DNA of 64,000 nucleotides from Roseiarcus sp963823165 (GTDB taxonomy: Bacteria; Pseudomonadota; Alphaproteobacteria; Rhizobiales; Beijerinckiaceae), in NCBI GenBank assembly GCA_963823165.1, contig CAWGKV010000002.1, positions 183,035 to 247,034 of the forward strand, read 5' to 3'. Shown here in pieces: positions 25,570 to 34,897 of the stretch. A program made the translations under genes and the position numbers. The notes below the pieces were generated by a model. That model was not told the DNA's origin. It saw nothing but the letters and a program-made list of their open reading frames with translations, and ran no database searches. Every line of letters begins with the position of its first letter. Positions within the stretch are counted from its first letter, which is position 1.

Positions 25570-26961
25570 ATGAACGAGCTACGCTGCAAGGTACTTATCA
25601 TCGGCGGCGGCCCCGGCGGCTATGTCGCCGCGATCCGCGCCGGCGAGCTCGGCCTCGACACGGTGCTGGTCGAGGATGGACAATTCGGCGGCGCATGCCT
25701 GCATGTCGGCTGCATTCCCTCGAAAGCCATCATCCACGCCGCGGACGCCGCGCATGCGCTGACCGATCCGCTCGCGCTGAACGCGATCGGACTGAGCCTC
25801 GACGCCCCGGCGCTGGATTTCGCCAGGACGATCGCCTGGAAGGACGCGATCGTCGCGCGGCTCGCGACCGGGGTCGGGGCGCTGCTCAAGAAGGCGGGAG
25901 TGCGGTCCCTGAGGGGTAGAGCGACGATCGTCGACGGCAAGAGCGCGATTGCGCATGCCGACACGGGCGACCAGCGGATCGCCTGCGAGCATCTCGTCAT
26001 CGCGACCGGCTCCGAGCCGACGCCGCTCGCCGCGCTGCCGTTCGACGGCGAGGACGTTCTCTCCTCGACCGAGGCGCTGGCGCTGACCAAGGTTCCCGAG
26101 ACGCTCGCCGTGGTCGGGGCCGGCTATATCGGCATGGAGCTCGGCATGGCCTTCGCCAAGCTCGGCGCGAAAGTGACCATCGTCGAGGCGCTGCCAAAAA
26201 TCCTGCCGCTCTACGACGAGGAGCTGACCCAGCCGGTCGCGCGGAAGTGCGCCGATCTCGGGATCGCGACCATGCTCGGCGCCAAGGCGCTCGGCTTCGC
26301 CGAGGGCGCGCTCAAGGCTGCAGGCCCCGACGGCGTCGAGACGAGCGTGGCGGCCGACAAGGTTTTGGTTGCGGTCGGACGGCGTCCGCGGACGATCGGC
26401 TTCGGCCTCGAAAGCCTCGACCTCGCGATGGCGGGACCCTTCATCCGCGTCGACGACCGATGCGCGGCCTCGATGCGCAACGTCTGGGCGGTCGGCGACG
26501 TGACCGGCGAGCCGATGCTCGCCCACCGCGCCATGGCGCAGGGGGAAATGGTCGCCGAGATCATCGCCGGCGCCAGGCGCGCCTTCGACCATCGCGCCAT
26601 TCCCGCCGTCTGCTTCACCGACCCCGAGATTGTCGCGCTCGGGCTCGCGCCGGAAGCCGCAAGGGCGGCCCACCGCGAGGTTCTCGTCGGCCTCTTTCCG
26701 TTCCGCGCCAACGGGCGGGCTATGACGAAACAGGCCGACGAGGGATTCGTGCGCATCGTGGCGCGCGCCGACAACCATGTCGTGCTCGGCGTCCACGCAG
26801 TCGGCTCGGGCGTGTCCGAACTCTCGTCGGCCTTTGCGCTCGCCCTCGAAATGGGCGCCCGGCTGGAAGACGTCGCCGGCACGATCCATGCCCATCCGAC
26901 CGAGAGCGAGGCGTTCCACGAGGCGGCGCTGAAGGCGCTCGGCAAGCCGCTGCACATTTGA
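25570..26961 (+). CDS. lpdA: Dihydrolipoyl dehydrogenase (E3)
   Basis: A 463-residue FAD-dependent disulfide oxidoreductase. FAD-binding GGGPGGYVAAIRAGELG is at residues 12-28, the redox disulfide is Cys43/Cys48 in GGACLHVGCIPSK, the NAD-binding motif is VVGAGYIGMELGMAF, and the catalytic His-Glu pair is in IHAHPTESEAFHEAA near residue 447. It reoxidises the lipoyl arm of the E2 component. It follows the E2 gene after a palindromic spacer and has a GAGGTGAC ribosome site. Confidence 0.93.
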   Translation: MNELRCKVLIIGGGPGGYVAAIRAGELGLDTVLVEDGQFGGACLHVGCIPSKAIIHAADAAHALTDPLALNAIGLSLDAPALDFARTIAWKDAIVARLATGVGALLKKAGVRSLRGRATIVDGKSAIAHADTGDQRIACEHLVIATGSEPTPLAALPFDGEDVLSSTEALALTKVPETLAVVGAGYIGMELGMAFAKLGAKVTIVEALPKILPLYDEELTQPVARKCADLGIATMLGAKALGFAEGALKAAGPDGVETSVAADKVLVAVGRRPRTIGFGLESLDLAMAGPFIRVDDRCAASMRNVWAVGDVTGEPMLAHRAMAQGEMVAEIIAGARRAFDHRAIPAVCFTDPEIVALGLAPEAARAAHREVLVGLFPFRANGRAMTKQADEGFVRIVARADNHVVLGVHAVGSGVSELSSAFALALEMGARLEDVAGTIHAHPTESEAFHEAALKALGKPLHI

Positions 26962-27063
26962 TGCGAACCACGCCCGCGAGCGAAGGGCGCTCTCGGTTCA
27001 AGCGTCAGCCGCGGTCTGGACGGAGACGACCCGCCATTTCTTCGGAAAGAGCGTCTTCCCCGG

Positions 27064-28140
<1,077 letters not shown>

Positions 28141-28235
28141 ATTCAAGCTCCCTTTTGGCGCGGCCCGACACCGGGCCCCGCCTGGCGCCCCAGCGAATTC
28201 TCGAGTTGCATCTCGGGAAGACAATTTGGACGCCG

Positions 28236-28260
28236 GCAACGCATAGTCAGCAATGCATAG
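28236..28260. promoter_or_regulatory. Tandem direct repeat upstream of the nickel/cobalt transporter
   Basis: GCAACGCATAG at 28236-28246 and GCAATGCATAG at 28250-28260 are 11-base direct repeats three bases apart, about 95 bases before the transporter start. Such a spaced repeat in a probable promoter region is a candidate regulator site. It does not match the known NikR operator. Confidence 0.35.
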
Positions 28261-28558
28261 CATGGGTGTCCTCCAGGCGTCCTGCATCCCGGCCCTCGAA
28301 AGCCGGTCCGACCGAGGCGCGTGCCCTCTAACCGTGGCGGTTGCCGCAGAACGGGCGACTCATTTCGAGTGGATAGGCGAACCAGACACTCCGGCAGCGA
28401 CTGCACCAATGGCCGGTCGTCTGGCGATGCGGCCTGCAAACCGGGCGCAGAGATCGCTCGTCCCCAAATGCTTGTCGGGCTGGCCGCTCGAGCTGACGGA
28501 CGTTCTCGACCGCGGAAAGCGGGCGAATTCAGCGCCCGGATCGGGCGGACCTTCCTGG

Positions 28559-28700
28559 TCAGCCATTCTGTCGGAGTTCGAACTTGTCCAGACGGTAGCG
28601 GTTGATCTTGTTGGCGAGGCCGACGCGCGAAAGTCAGACGTCCTTTGCCGCGCCGGGCAAAAAGCAACCCGAGCGCCTCGGCGTTTCGCCTTACGCCGCA
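28559..28700 (-). pseudogene. Remnant of a Fis-type C-terminus of a sigma54-dependent regulator (HoxA/HupR-like)
   Basis: On the minus strand, 28633 down to 28559 reads LSRVGLANKINRYRLDKFEL followed by RQNG and a stop. This resembles the recognition helix and tail of a NtrC/HoxA-type regulator. An in-frame TGA sits directly before it (28634-28636), and the upstream frame is also broken and only weakly similar (LRRKAKRRGARVAF in another frame). So the fragment cannot be expressed as a regulator. Its position next to a nickel transporter fits a lost hydrogenase regulator, but the match is short. Confidence 0.35.
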
Positions 28701-28846
28701 ACCAAACCTGGTCCAGGGCCGATGTTGCCTCAGTTGCGCCCGATGTCGGCGGACGCGGCCGCCGAACCGTGAGGAGCTAACCTGAATATCTCAAAGAAGT
28801 AGGCCATCAGGCGTCGCGCAGTCGGTTGGAGGCGCGCGCCGTTCCC

Positions 28847-29065
28847 TTATCGAGACGCAGGGTGGGTGACGGCGTATGTCGCATGCGCAGACGACTGGGC
28901 CATGGCCGGTCGCGGATGCGGGCCAACCGCGGTCACCAGATAGACGAGCAGCCAGAGTGCGACCAGCGTGGCCAGAACGATCGCAACCGGAAACAGGCTT
29001 CGATCGTCGGGCTGATATCCGCGGTAGAACGCCGCGTGCTTCTCAATTCCCATAACGGTCACCAT
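28847..29065 (-). CDS. Small single-span membrane protein
   Basis: A 72-residue protein with a polar N-terminus (GIEKHAAFYRGYQPDD), one strong hydrophobic helix (LFPVAIVLATLVALWLLVYL) and a short Ala/His tail. I do not recognise the family. ATG 29053 is an alternative start four codons in. A perfect CRP-type palindrome lies about 90 bases upstream (29157-29172). The clear helix and normal composition favour a real gene, but evidence is limited. Confidence 0.5.
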   Translation of the reverse strand: MVTVMGIEKHAAFYRGYQPDDRSLFPVAIVLATLVALWLLVYLVTAVGPHPRPAMAQSSAHATYAVTHPASR

Positions 29066-29156
29066 TCTGATCAATCCCCGTTGTCGGCTCGATCGCCTCT
29101 TCTGAGGCATGGATTCCAGGCTTTCGCGTTTTTAACCATGCCGTTCGCCGCGGCGC

Positions 29157-29172
29157 TGTGACGTGCGTCACA
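29157..29172. promoter_or_regulatory. Consensus CRP-type site
   Basis: TGTGACGTGCGTCACA matches TGTGA-N6-TCACA at all ten conserved positions and is a perfect seven-base-arm dyad. It lies between the divergent 28847-29065 and tam genes, about 92 bases from the first start and 155 from the second. Confidence 0.55.
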
Positions 29173-29326
29173 TCACGAGCGCCCCGTCGTCCGCGCGATC
29201 CTGACCAAGCGCCAAAGCTTGACGCCCTTGGGCGAGATGCACTAGGTTAATTGACAAAAATAGTAGACTAACATGACCATGCTTGGCCGGGGCGACCGGT
29301 TGGGCTGGCAAACCGTCCGGATCGCA

Positions 29327-30133
29327 ATGAGTTTAACGGGTTCCGTCCACTCCGAGGGCCGTCGCGACTGGGATCCGGCCCTTTACTTGAAATTCGAAGA
29401 GGAGCGGATGCGCGCTGCGCGCGATCTCCTGGCGCGCGTGCCGCTCGCGTCTGCGCGGGTCGTCTATGACCTCGGCTGCGGACCGGGGAACAGCGCGGAA
29501 CTCTTGGCCACCCGTTTCGCCGGCGCGCGGATCACCGGGATCGACATCTCGGAGTCGATGCTCGAACACGCGCGAACCCGCGCGCCGACGGTTCGCTTCG
29601 ACAGGCAGGACATCGCAGATTGGACGCCCGACGAGGGCGCGGACCTCATCTTCACCAACGGGGCGCTTCAGTTTCTTCCGGACCACCACGAGCTTTTTCC
29701 GCGACTCGTCTCGCTGCTGACACCCGGCGGCGTGTTCGCGGCGCAGATGCCGTCGGCCGCGCGCGAATCGTCTCACGCGCTCATGCGGATGGTCGCCGCC
29801 GAGGGCCCGTGGTGGTCGCGGCTGGCGCCGGTCGCCAAGTCGCAGCCGCTGATCGCCGCCTTCGAGGACTATTACGAGTGGCTGCGGCCCGTGTCGGCCC
29901 GCATCGAACTGTGGACCACGACCTACGTCTACGCATTCGACGGCGCGGACGGCATCGTCGACTGGTTCGCCGGGTCGCCGCTGCAGCCGTTTCTGGAGCG
30001 GCTCTCCGACGATGAACGGCGCACGTTCCTCGACCTCTACCGCAAGGAGCTGCTGAGCGCTTACCCAGTGCGGTCGGACGGCAAGGTGCTGTTCGCCTAC
30101 CCGCGCCTTTTCGTCGTCGCCACGAGAGGGTGA
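29327..30133 (+). CDS. tam: Trans-aconitate 2-methyltransferase
   Basis: A 268-residue SAM-dependent methyltransferase that detoxifies trans-aconitate by forming its methyl ester. DWDPALYLKFEEERMRAARD near the start is the Tam signature; the SAM motif is VVYDLGCGPGNSAELL; later blocks LIFTNGALQFLPDHHELFPR, QMPSAARESSHALMR and WTTTYVYAF also match Tam. The start at ATG 29327 is chosen from the family's short N-terminus; the in-frame ATG at 29273 would add 18 residues. It ends 20 bases before the converging TauE-type gene. Confidence 0.85.
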   Translation: MSLTGSVHSEGRRDWDPALYLKFEEERMRAARDLLARVPLASARVVYDLGCGPGNSAELLATRFAGARITGIDISESMLEHARTRAPTVRFDRQDIADWTPDEGADLIFTNGALQFLPDHHELFPRLVSLLTPGGVFAAQMPSAARESSHALMRMVAAEGPWWSRLAPVAKSQPLIAAFEDYYEWLRPVSARIELWTTTYVYAFDGADGIVDWFAGSPLQPFLERLSDDERRTFLDLYRKELLSAYPVRSDGKVLFAYPRLFVVATRG

Positions 30134-30152
30134 GGCTCGGCGCCTCGCCTTC

Positions 30153-30944
30153 CTAGAAGACGAGCTTGCCGCCGATCAGGGCCAGCGTGCCGGCGAGCAG
30201 CGGACGCAGCACCTGTTCCGGCACCCGCGAGGCGAAATGGCTGCCGATCGCGATGCCCGGGATCGACCCGGTGAGCAAAGAGATGAGCAACAGCCAGTCG
30301 ACCGAGCCCAGCCACCAATGGCCGGCGCCGGCGAGCAACGTCAGCGGCGCCGCGTGAGCGATGTCCGAGCCGACGATGCGCACCGTCGGCATCCTCGGAT
30401 AGAGCGACAACAGGACGGTCACCCCGATCGCCCCGGCGCCGACCGACGAGATCGACACCAGAACGCCGAGAACAGCGCCGAGGACGGTGGTCAGGGCGCC
30501 GACTTCGCCCTCGGTCCGCCTGTCGAAGAAGGAGGCGACCGACTTCAGAAGCCGCTGACGGAACACCAGCGTCACCGCGGTCAGAATTAGGGCCAAGCCG
30601 AGGGTGGTCGTGATGGCGGCGCTCGTGCCCTTGGACTCGACCCCGAAATGCGACAGCGTGCACAGGGTGAGCGCCGCGGCCGGCACGCTGCCTGTCGCCA
30701 ACCGGCGGGTGACGCGCCAGTCGATTGCTCTGTTGAACCCGTGAACCGCCGATCCGGAGATATTGGTCAGCCCGGCATAGAGGAGATCGGTTCCGACCGC
30801 GGTCGCCGGATGGACGCCGAACACCAGCACCAGGATCGGAGTCATCAGGGAGCCGCCGCCGACGCCGGTGAAGCCGACCAGGGCGCCGACGGCGAAGGCG
30901 GAGGCGGAGTAAAGCGGGTTGATCAGATGGAGTACGTTCGTCAC
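30153..30944 (-). CDS. TauE/SafE family sulfite/anion exporter-like permease
   Basis: A 263-residue membrane protein with seven or eight hydrophobic segments. GALVGFTGVGGGSLMTPILV and, in the second half, VSISSVGAGAIGVTVLLSLY are the two inverted-repeat signatures of the TauE/SafE (DUF81) family. The GTG start at 30944 is chosen because GAGGAGG lies five bases before it; upstream codons to 31076 are the promoter region. It is divergent from an Rrf2 regulator, a common pairing for sulfur- or redox-controlled permeases. The transported ion, perhaps sulfite or a sulfonate, is inferred. Confidence 0.82.
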   Translation of the reverse strand: MTNVLHLINPLYSASAFAVGALVGFTGVGGGSLMTPILVLVFGVHPATAVGTDLLYAGLTNISGSAVHGFNRAIDWRVTRRLATGSVPAAALTLCTLSHFGVESKGTSAAITTTLGLALILTAVTLVFRQRLLKSVASFFDRRTEGEVGALTTVLGAVLGVLVSISSVGAGAIGVTVLLSLYPRMPTVRIVGSDIAHAAPLTLLAGAGHWWLGSVDWLLLISLLTGSIPGIAIGSHFASRVPEQVLRPLLAGTLALIGGKLVF

Positions 30945-31117
30945 GCCGACCTCCTCTGTCCCTGCCGCGGGAGCCATCTGACTCGTATTTATGTCGATAG
31001 ATTTTGTCAAGTTACCGGGCCAGTCGATTGATTCCATCAATTCGCTGGACTTTCGCATTCGGCAGTCCTTTATCAACGTGCCGATTCGAGAACTCCTTCA
31101 ACGCGCTGAAAATCGAG
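30945..31117. promoter_or_regulatory. Divergent promoter region, TauE-type gene / Rrf2 gene
   Basis: The 173-base spacer has an AT-rich core, 30983-31013, unlike the flanking GC-rich DNA. On the minus strand it contains TTGACA (31010-31005), a good -35 for the permease gene, although no good -10 follows at 17 bases. The core is the likely binding place of the adjacent Rrf2 regulator. Confidence 0.4.
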
Positions 31118-31567
31118 ATGCTGACCAACAAGGGAAAATACGGCCTGAAGGCCATGGTGCATCTTGCCCGGCTCGACCCCGGCTCGCTCGCACAGGTCGC
31201 CGACATCGCCGAGGCCAATACGATCTCGAAAAAATTCCTCGATCATATCCTGACCGAATTGCGTCGCGCCGGCCTCGTCTATTCCAAAAAGGGGAAAGGC
31301 GGCGGCTACGCGCTCGCCCGGCCGGCGACGGAAATACGGGTCGGAACGATCGTGCGCGCGCTGGACGGACCGCTCGCCCCGATTTCCTGCGCTTCGGTCA
31401 GCGCGTTTCGCCCCTGCGCCGATTGCGCCGATCTGGAGACCTGCGCCGTCCGTCTGATCATGATCGAGGCCCGCAACGCCATCGCCGAGGTGCTCGACAA
31501 GCGCACTCTGGCGGAAATGCTCTTGCCGCCCAGCCCGGCGGATCTGGAGGTGACATTTCACATCTAA
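31118..31567 (+). CDS. Rrf2 family transcriptional regulator with four cysteines
   Basis: A 149-residue winged-helix regulator beginning MLTNKGKYGLKAMVHLARL, the Rrf2 opening. The wing reads SKKGKGGGYALARP and is followed by Cys91, Cys100, Cys103 and Cys109, a pattern compatible with an Fe-S cluster as in IscR/NsrR-type members. The start at ATG 31118 matches the family N-terminus; the longer frame covers the promoter. It lies divergent to the TauE-type permease and probably controls it in response to redox or sulfur state. Confidence 0.87.
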   Translation: MLTNKGKYGLKAMVHLARLDPGSLAQVADIAEANTISKKFLDHILTELRRAGLVYSKKGKGGGYALARPATEIRVGTIVRALDGPLAPISCASVSAFRPCADCADLETCAVRLIMIEARNAIAEVLDKRTLAEMLLPPSPADLEVTFHI

Positions 31568-31800
31568 TGCTCCGGGAAGGGACGGTCTCGCCGTCGCCGC
31601 GGCGCGCGAGCAAACCGCCCGGGCCGCAACCGGCCGTCGCGATCGGCGTTTAATATTCCGGCTTCACGCCGGATCGCGCCCGACATAACCTGAAAGCGAA
31701 GACCTGCGTCACACGGGCTTCGGTCAAATGGGTTTGAGTACGGGTGAGGGCGGAGCGCGTCGCGCTTTTGAACGCCCTGGGCGCCGAACGGAGACGGACG

Positions 31801-32820
31801 ATGCAGCTTGGGATGATCGGATTGGGGCGGATGGGCGCGAACATGACCGAGCGCCTGATTAAGGCCGGGCACGAACTTGTCGTCTACGACTCCCACCCCA
31901 CGGCGGTGAAAGCGCTCGTCTCGCTCGGAGCGACCGGAGCTGGAAGTCTGCAGGACTTTATAGCGAAACTCGCGCAACCGCGCGCGGTCTGGCTCATGGT
32001 TCCGGCCGCGGTCGTCGATGCGATCCTGGCCGACGTCGTCCGGGTGCTGGCGCCCGGAGACATCGTGATCGACGGCGGCAACTCCTATTATCACGACGAC
32101 ATCCGGCGGGCCGAGGAGCTGAAGGGCAAGGGGCTGCATTATGTCGACGTCGGGGTTAGCGGCGGCGTCTGGGGCAAGGAGCGCGGCTATTGCCAGATGA
32201 TCGGCGGAGAGGACGCGGTCGTGCAACGCCTCGATCCGATCTTCCGCGCGCTGGCGCCCGGCGTCGACGCCGCGCCGCGTACGCCCGGAGTGACCGGGGA
32301 GCCGGACCAGGCGGAGGAGGGCTATCTGCATTGCGGCCCGAACGGCGCAGGTCATTTCGTCAAAATGGTCCACAACGGCATCGAATACGGGCTGATGGCG
32401 GCGTACGCCGAAGGCCTGAATGTGCTCCGCCACGCCAACGTCGGGCTCAAGACCCAGGCGGCGGACGCTGAGACGACGCCGCTCCGGAATCCCGAGTATT
32501 ATCGTTACGAGGTGGACGTCGCCCGGGTGAGCGAAGTCTGGCGGCGCGGCAGCGTCATCGGGTCCTGGCTCCTGGACCTCACCGCGTCGGCGTTGCGCGG
32601 CGACGCCAGCCTCGCGTCATTCGCCGGACGCGTATCCGATTCGGGCGAGGGGCGCTGGACGCTGGAGGCGGCGGTCGACGAAGGCGTCCCCGCCCCGGTG
32701 CTGAGCGCCGCTCTGTTCGGGCGGTTCGAGTCACGGGGAGCGGCCGAATACGCCGATAAGCTCATGTCGGCGATGCGCTTCGAATTCGGCGGGCACCACG
32801 AAAAGCCGGCGGAGCTCTAA
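31801..32820 (+). CDS. gndA: 6-phosphogluconate dehydrogenase, decarboxylating (short form)
   Basis: A 339-residue decarboxylating 6-phosphogluconate dehydrogenase of the short, NAD-preferring type. Rossmann motif GLGRMGANM is at residues 6-14; the substrate block is DGGNSYYHDD; the catalytic segment GPNGAGHFVKMVHNGIEYG carries the conserved Lys and the HNGIEY motif. It opens a tight operon: zwf starts at the very next base after its stop. A hairpin TCCGGC-N5-GCCGGA lies about 140 bases upstream, in the spacer behind the Rrf2 gene. Confidence 0.93.
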   Translation: MQLGMIGLGRMGANMTERLIKAGHELVVYDSHPTAVKALVSLGATGAGSLQDFIAKLAQPRAVWLMVPAAVVDAILADVVRVLAPGDIVIDGGNSYYHDDIRRAEELKGKGLHYVDVGVSGGVWGKERGYCQMIGGEDAVVQRLDPIFRALAPGVDAAPRTPGVTGEPDQAEEGYLHCGPNGAGHFVKMVHNGIEYGLMAAYAEGLNVLRHANVGLKTQAADAETTPLRNPEYYRYEVDVARVSEVWRRGSVIGSWLLDLTASALRGDASLASFAGRVSDSGEGRWTLEAAVDEGVPAPVLSAALFGRFESRGAAEYADKLMSAMRFEFGGHHEKPAEL

Positions 32821-34197
32821 ATGAGCGGCGCTCTTTCCGACGCCTTGGTGTTCTTCGGCGCGACCGGCGATCTCGCCTACAAGCAAATCTTTCCAGCGCT
32901 GCAGGGACTCGTCCGCGACGAGCGGCTCGACATTCCGATCGTCGGCGTCGCCAAGTCGGGCTGGAGCCTCGACCAGTTTCGAGAGCGCGCGAAGGACAGC
33001 CTGCGCCATCATGGCAGCTACGACGAAGCCGCCTTCGCCAAATTCATGGAGCTCCTGAAATATGTCGACGGCGACTACAACGATCCGCGGACGTTCCAGC
33101 AGGTGAAACAGGCGCTCGGATCGGCGCAGCGGCCATTGCACTATCTGGCGATCCCGCCCTCCCTGTTCGGCGTCGTCGTGTCGGCGCTCGCCGAAGCGGG
33201 CTTGAGCCGCAACGCCCGCCTGGTGGTCGAGAAGCCGTTCGGCCGCGATCGGGCGTCGGCGCAGGCGCTCAACAAGACGCTGCACGAGCATTTTCCCGAA
33301 CAGGCGATCTTTCGCATCGACCATTATCTCGGCAAGGAGCCGGTCCAGAACATCGTCTTTACGCGCTTCGCCAACGCGAACTTCGAACCGCTGTGGAACC
33401 GCCAGTACGTTCGCGGCATCCAGATCACCATGGCGGAATCCTTCGGCGTGGACGACCGCGGCAGTTTCTACGACGCGACGGGCGCGCTGCGCGACGTGGT
33501 TCAGAACCACATGCTCCAGATCGTCGCGAATTTGATGATGGACCCGCCGACCGGCGAGGAGTGCGAGGCCTCCCGCGATCAGAAGGCGGCGCTGTTGAAG
33601 GCGGTTCGACCGCTCGACACGAACAGCCTCGTGCGGGGGCAATATGCCGGTTACCGAAATGTTCGCGGCGTCAAGCCGGACTCGGACGTCGAGACCTACG
33701 TCGCGATCCGGCTCTTTGTCGACAGCTGGCGATGGGCGGGCGTGCCGGTCTATATCCGCGCCGGCAAGCGCTTGCCGCTGACGGCCGCGGAGGTCGTCGT
33801 CGAGTTCCACCGTCCGCCGCGCGAAGTGTTTGCAGATCAGAGCGGGCGCAGTCATCTCCGCATGCGGCTTGGCCCGGATGTCTGCGTGGCGATGGGGTTG
33901 CGGGTCAAGCGCCCCGGCGAACTCATGATCGGCGAGACCGTCGAACTGATGCTGGCGGAGCACCCGGCTGAGCTGACGCCGCCTTATCAGCGCCTGCTCG
34001 GCGACGCGATGCGCGGCGAAAGCGAGCTCTTTGGGCGAGAGGACGTCATCGACGCGCAATGGCGAATCGTCAACCCGATTCTCGCAGACCCGCCGCCCTG
34101 TCATGAGTACGAGGCCGGAACCTGGGGGCCGGAAGCCGCCGACGCGCTGATCGGCGCCGACGGACCTTGGCGCAACCCGCAGCCGCCAGCGGAGTGA
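32821..34197 (+). CDS. zwf: Glucose-6-phosphate 1-dehydrogenase
   Basis: A 458-residue enzyme that oxidises glucose 6-phosphate to 6-phosphogluconolactone. The nucleotide motif is FFGATGDLAYKQIFPAL, a variant of the usual GASGDLA form; the active-site signature RIDHYLGKE is near residue 166; EKPFGRD and RAGKRLPLT are also conserved. It begins directly after the gnd stop without a spacer, so translation is probably coupled. Length is slightly below the usual 480-500 residues. The product feeds pgl and gnd in the same operon. Confidence 0.93.
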   Translation: MSGALSDALVFFGATGDLAYKQIFPALQGLVRDERLDIPIVGVAKSGWSLDQFRERAKDSLRHHGSYDEAAFAKFMELLKYVDGDYNDPRTFQQVKQALGSAQRPLHYLAIPPSLFGVVVSALAEAGLSRNARLVVEKPFGRDRASAQALNKTLHEHFPEQAIFRIDHYLGKEPVQNIVFTRFANANFEPLWNRQYVRGIQITMAESFGVDDRGSFYDATGALRDVVQNHMLQIVANLMMDPPTGEECEASRDQKAALLKAVRPLDTNSLVRGQYAGYRNVRGVKPDSDVETYVAIRLFVDSWRWAGVPVYIRAGKRLPLTAAEVVVEFHRPPREVFADQSGRSHLRMRLGPDVCVAMGLRVKRPGELMIGETVELMLAEHPAELTPPYQRLLGDAMRGESELFGREDVIDAQWRIVNPILADPPPCHEYEAGTWGPEAADALIGADGPWRNPQPPAE

Positions 34198-34200
34198 GCC

Positions 34201-34863
34201 ATGGACGACATCGTTTTTCTGTTCGACGTCGACAACACCCTTATCGACAACGACGAAGTCCAGGCCGACCTGAGCGCCCACCTGGCGGAATGCTACGGAG
34301 AGGCGGCGCGCGACCGTTACTGGGCGATCTTCGAAGACTTGCGCGGCGAGCTCGGTTACGCCGACTACCTCGGCGCGCTCGAGCGCTATCGGGTCGAGGA
34401 TCTGCGCGACCCGCGTCTGTTGCGGATGTCGAGTTGGCTTGTCGACTATCCGTTCGCCGAGCGCCTTTACCCCGGGGCGTTGGACGCCGTTCGGCACGTT
34501 CGGCAGTGGGGCCGGCCGGTGGTGCTGTCGGACGGAGACGCGGTCTTCCAGCCGCGCAAGGTCGAGCGGTCCGGCCTGTGGAAAGAGTTCGACGGCGCGA
34601 TCCTCATCTACATCCACAAGGAGGAGGAGCTCGACGACGTCGAGCGCCTTTATCCTGCGAAACGCTACGTGCTGATCGACGACAAGCTTCGCATCCTGGC
34701 GGCGGTGAAGAAAGTGTGGGGCGACCGGGTGGTCACCGTGTTTCCCAAGCAGGGCCACTATGCGAACGATCCAAAGGCGCTCGCGGCCTATCCTCCGGCC
34801 GACGTCGCCCTCGATCGGATCGGCGACCTGGTCGCGCTCGACCTCGGCGCTTTCGCGCCCTAG
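34201..34863 (+). CDS. HAD superfamily hydrolase
   Basis: A 220-residue haloacid-dehalogenase-type phosphatase. Motif I is LFDVDNTLID (nucleophile and acid aspartates), motif II VLSDGDAVF, and motif IV VLIDDKLRIL. An alpha-helical cap lies between residues 20 and 90. It sits between zwf and pgi, three bases after zwf, so a sugar-phosphate phosphatase linked to the pentose phosphate route is likely. The substrate is not shown by the sequence. Confidence 0.8.
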   Translation: MDDIVFLFDVDNTLIDNDEVQADLSAHLAECYGEAARDRYWAIFEDLRGELGYADYLGALERYRVEDLRDPRLLRMSSWLVDYPFAERLYPGALDAVRHVRQWGRPVVLSDGDAVFQPRKVERSGLWKEFDGAILIYIHKEEELDDVERLYPAKRYVLIDDKLRILAAVKKVWGDRVVTVFPKQGHYANDPKALAAYPPADVALDRIGDLVALDLGAFAP

Positions 34864-34897
34864 GGTGCCGGTTGTTCTCTAACTCGGAGACAGAGCC

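Larger units (their letters stand above)
28141..28846. other. Intergenic region between NiCoT gene and small membrane protein gene
   Basis: About 700 bases. It holds the direct repeat at 28236-28260 near the NiCoT gene and, further up, a decayed minus-strand fragment resembling a Fis-type helix-turn-helix end (28559-28700). The remaining open frames on both strands are rich in Arg/Pro/Ser and show no family pattern. No cobalamin-riboswitch box was found. Confidence 0.4.

Noticed and set aside
28141..28310. A cobalamin riboswitch before the NiCoT gene
   Set aside because: No GCCACTG-type B12 box or matching stem arrangement was found in the 170 bases upstream of the start.
28253..28780. A 175-codon plus-strand frame next to the nickel transporter
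   Set aside because: Composition is not protein-like, no ribosome site, and it overlaps the transporter leader and the regulator remnant.
32731..34758. A 675-codon minus-strand frame over zwf and the HAD gene, and a 713-codon one over the glucoamylase (37316-39457)
   Set aside because: Both are antisense shadows of well-supported genes and show His/Arg/Asp-rich composition typical of such frames.
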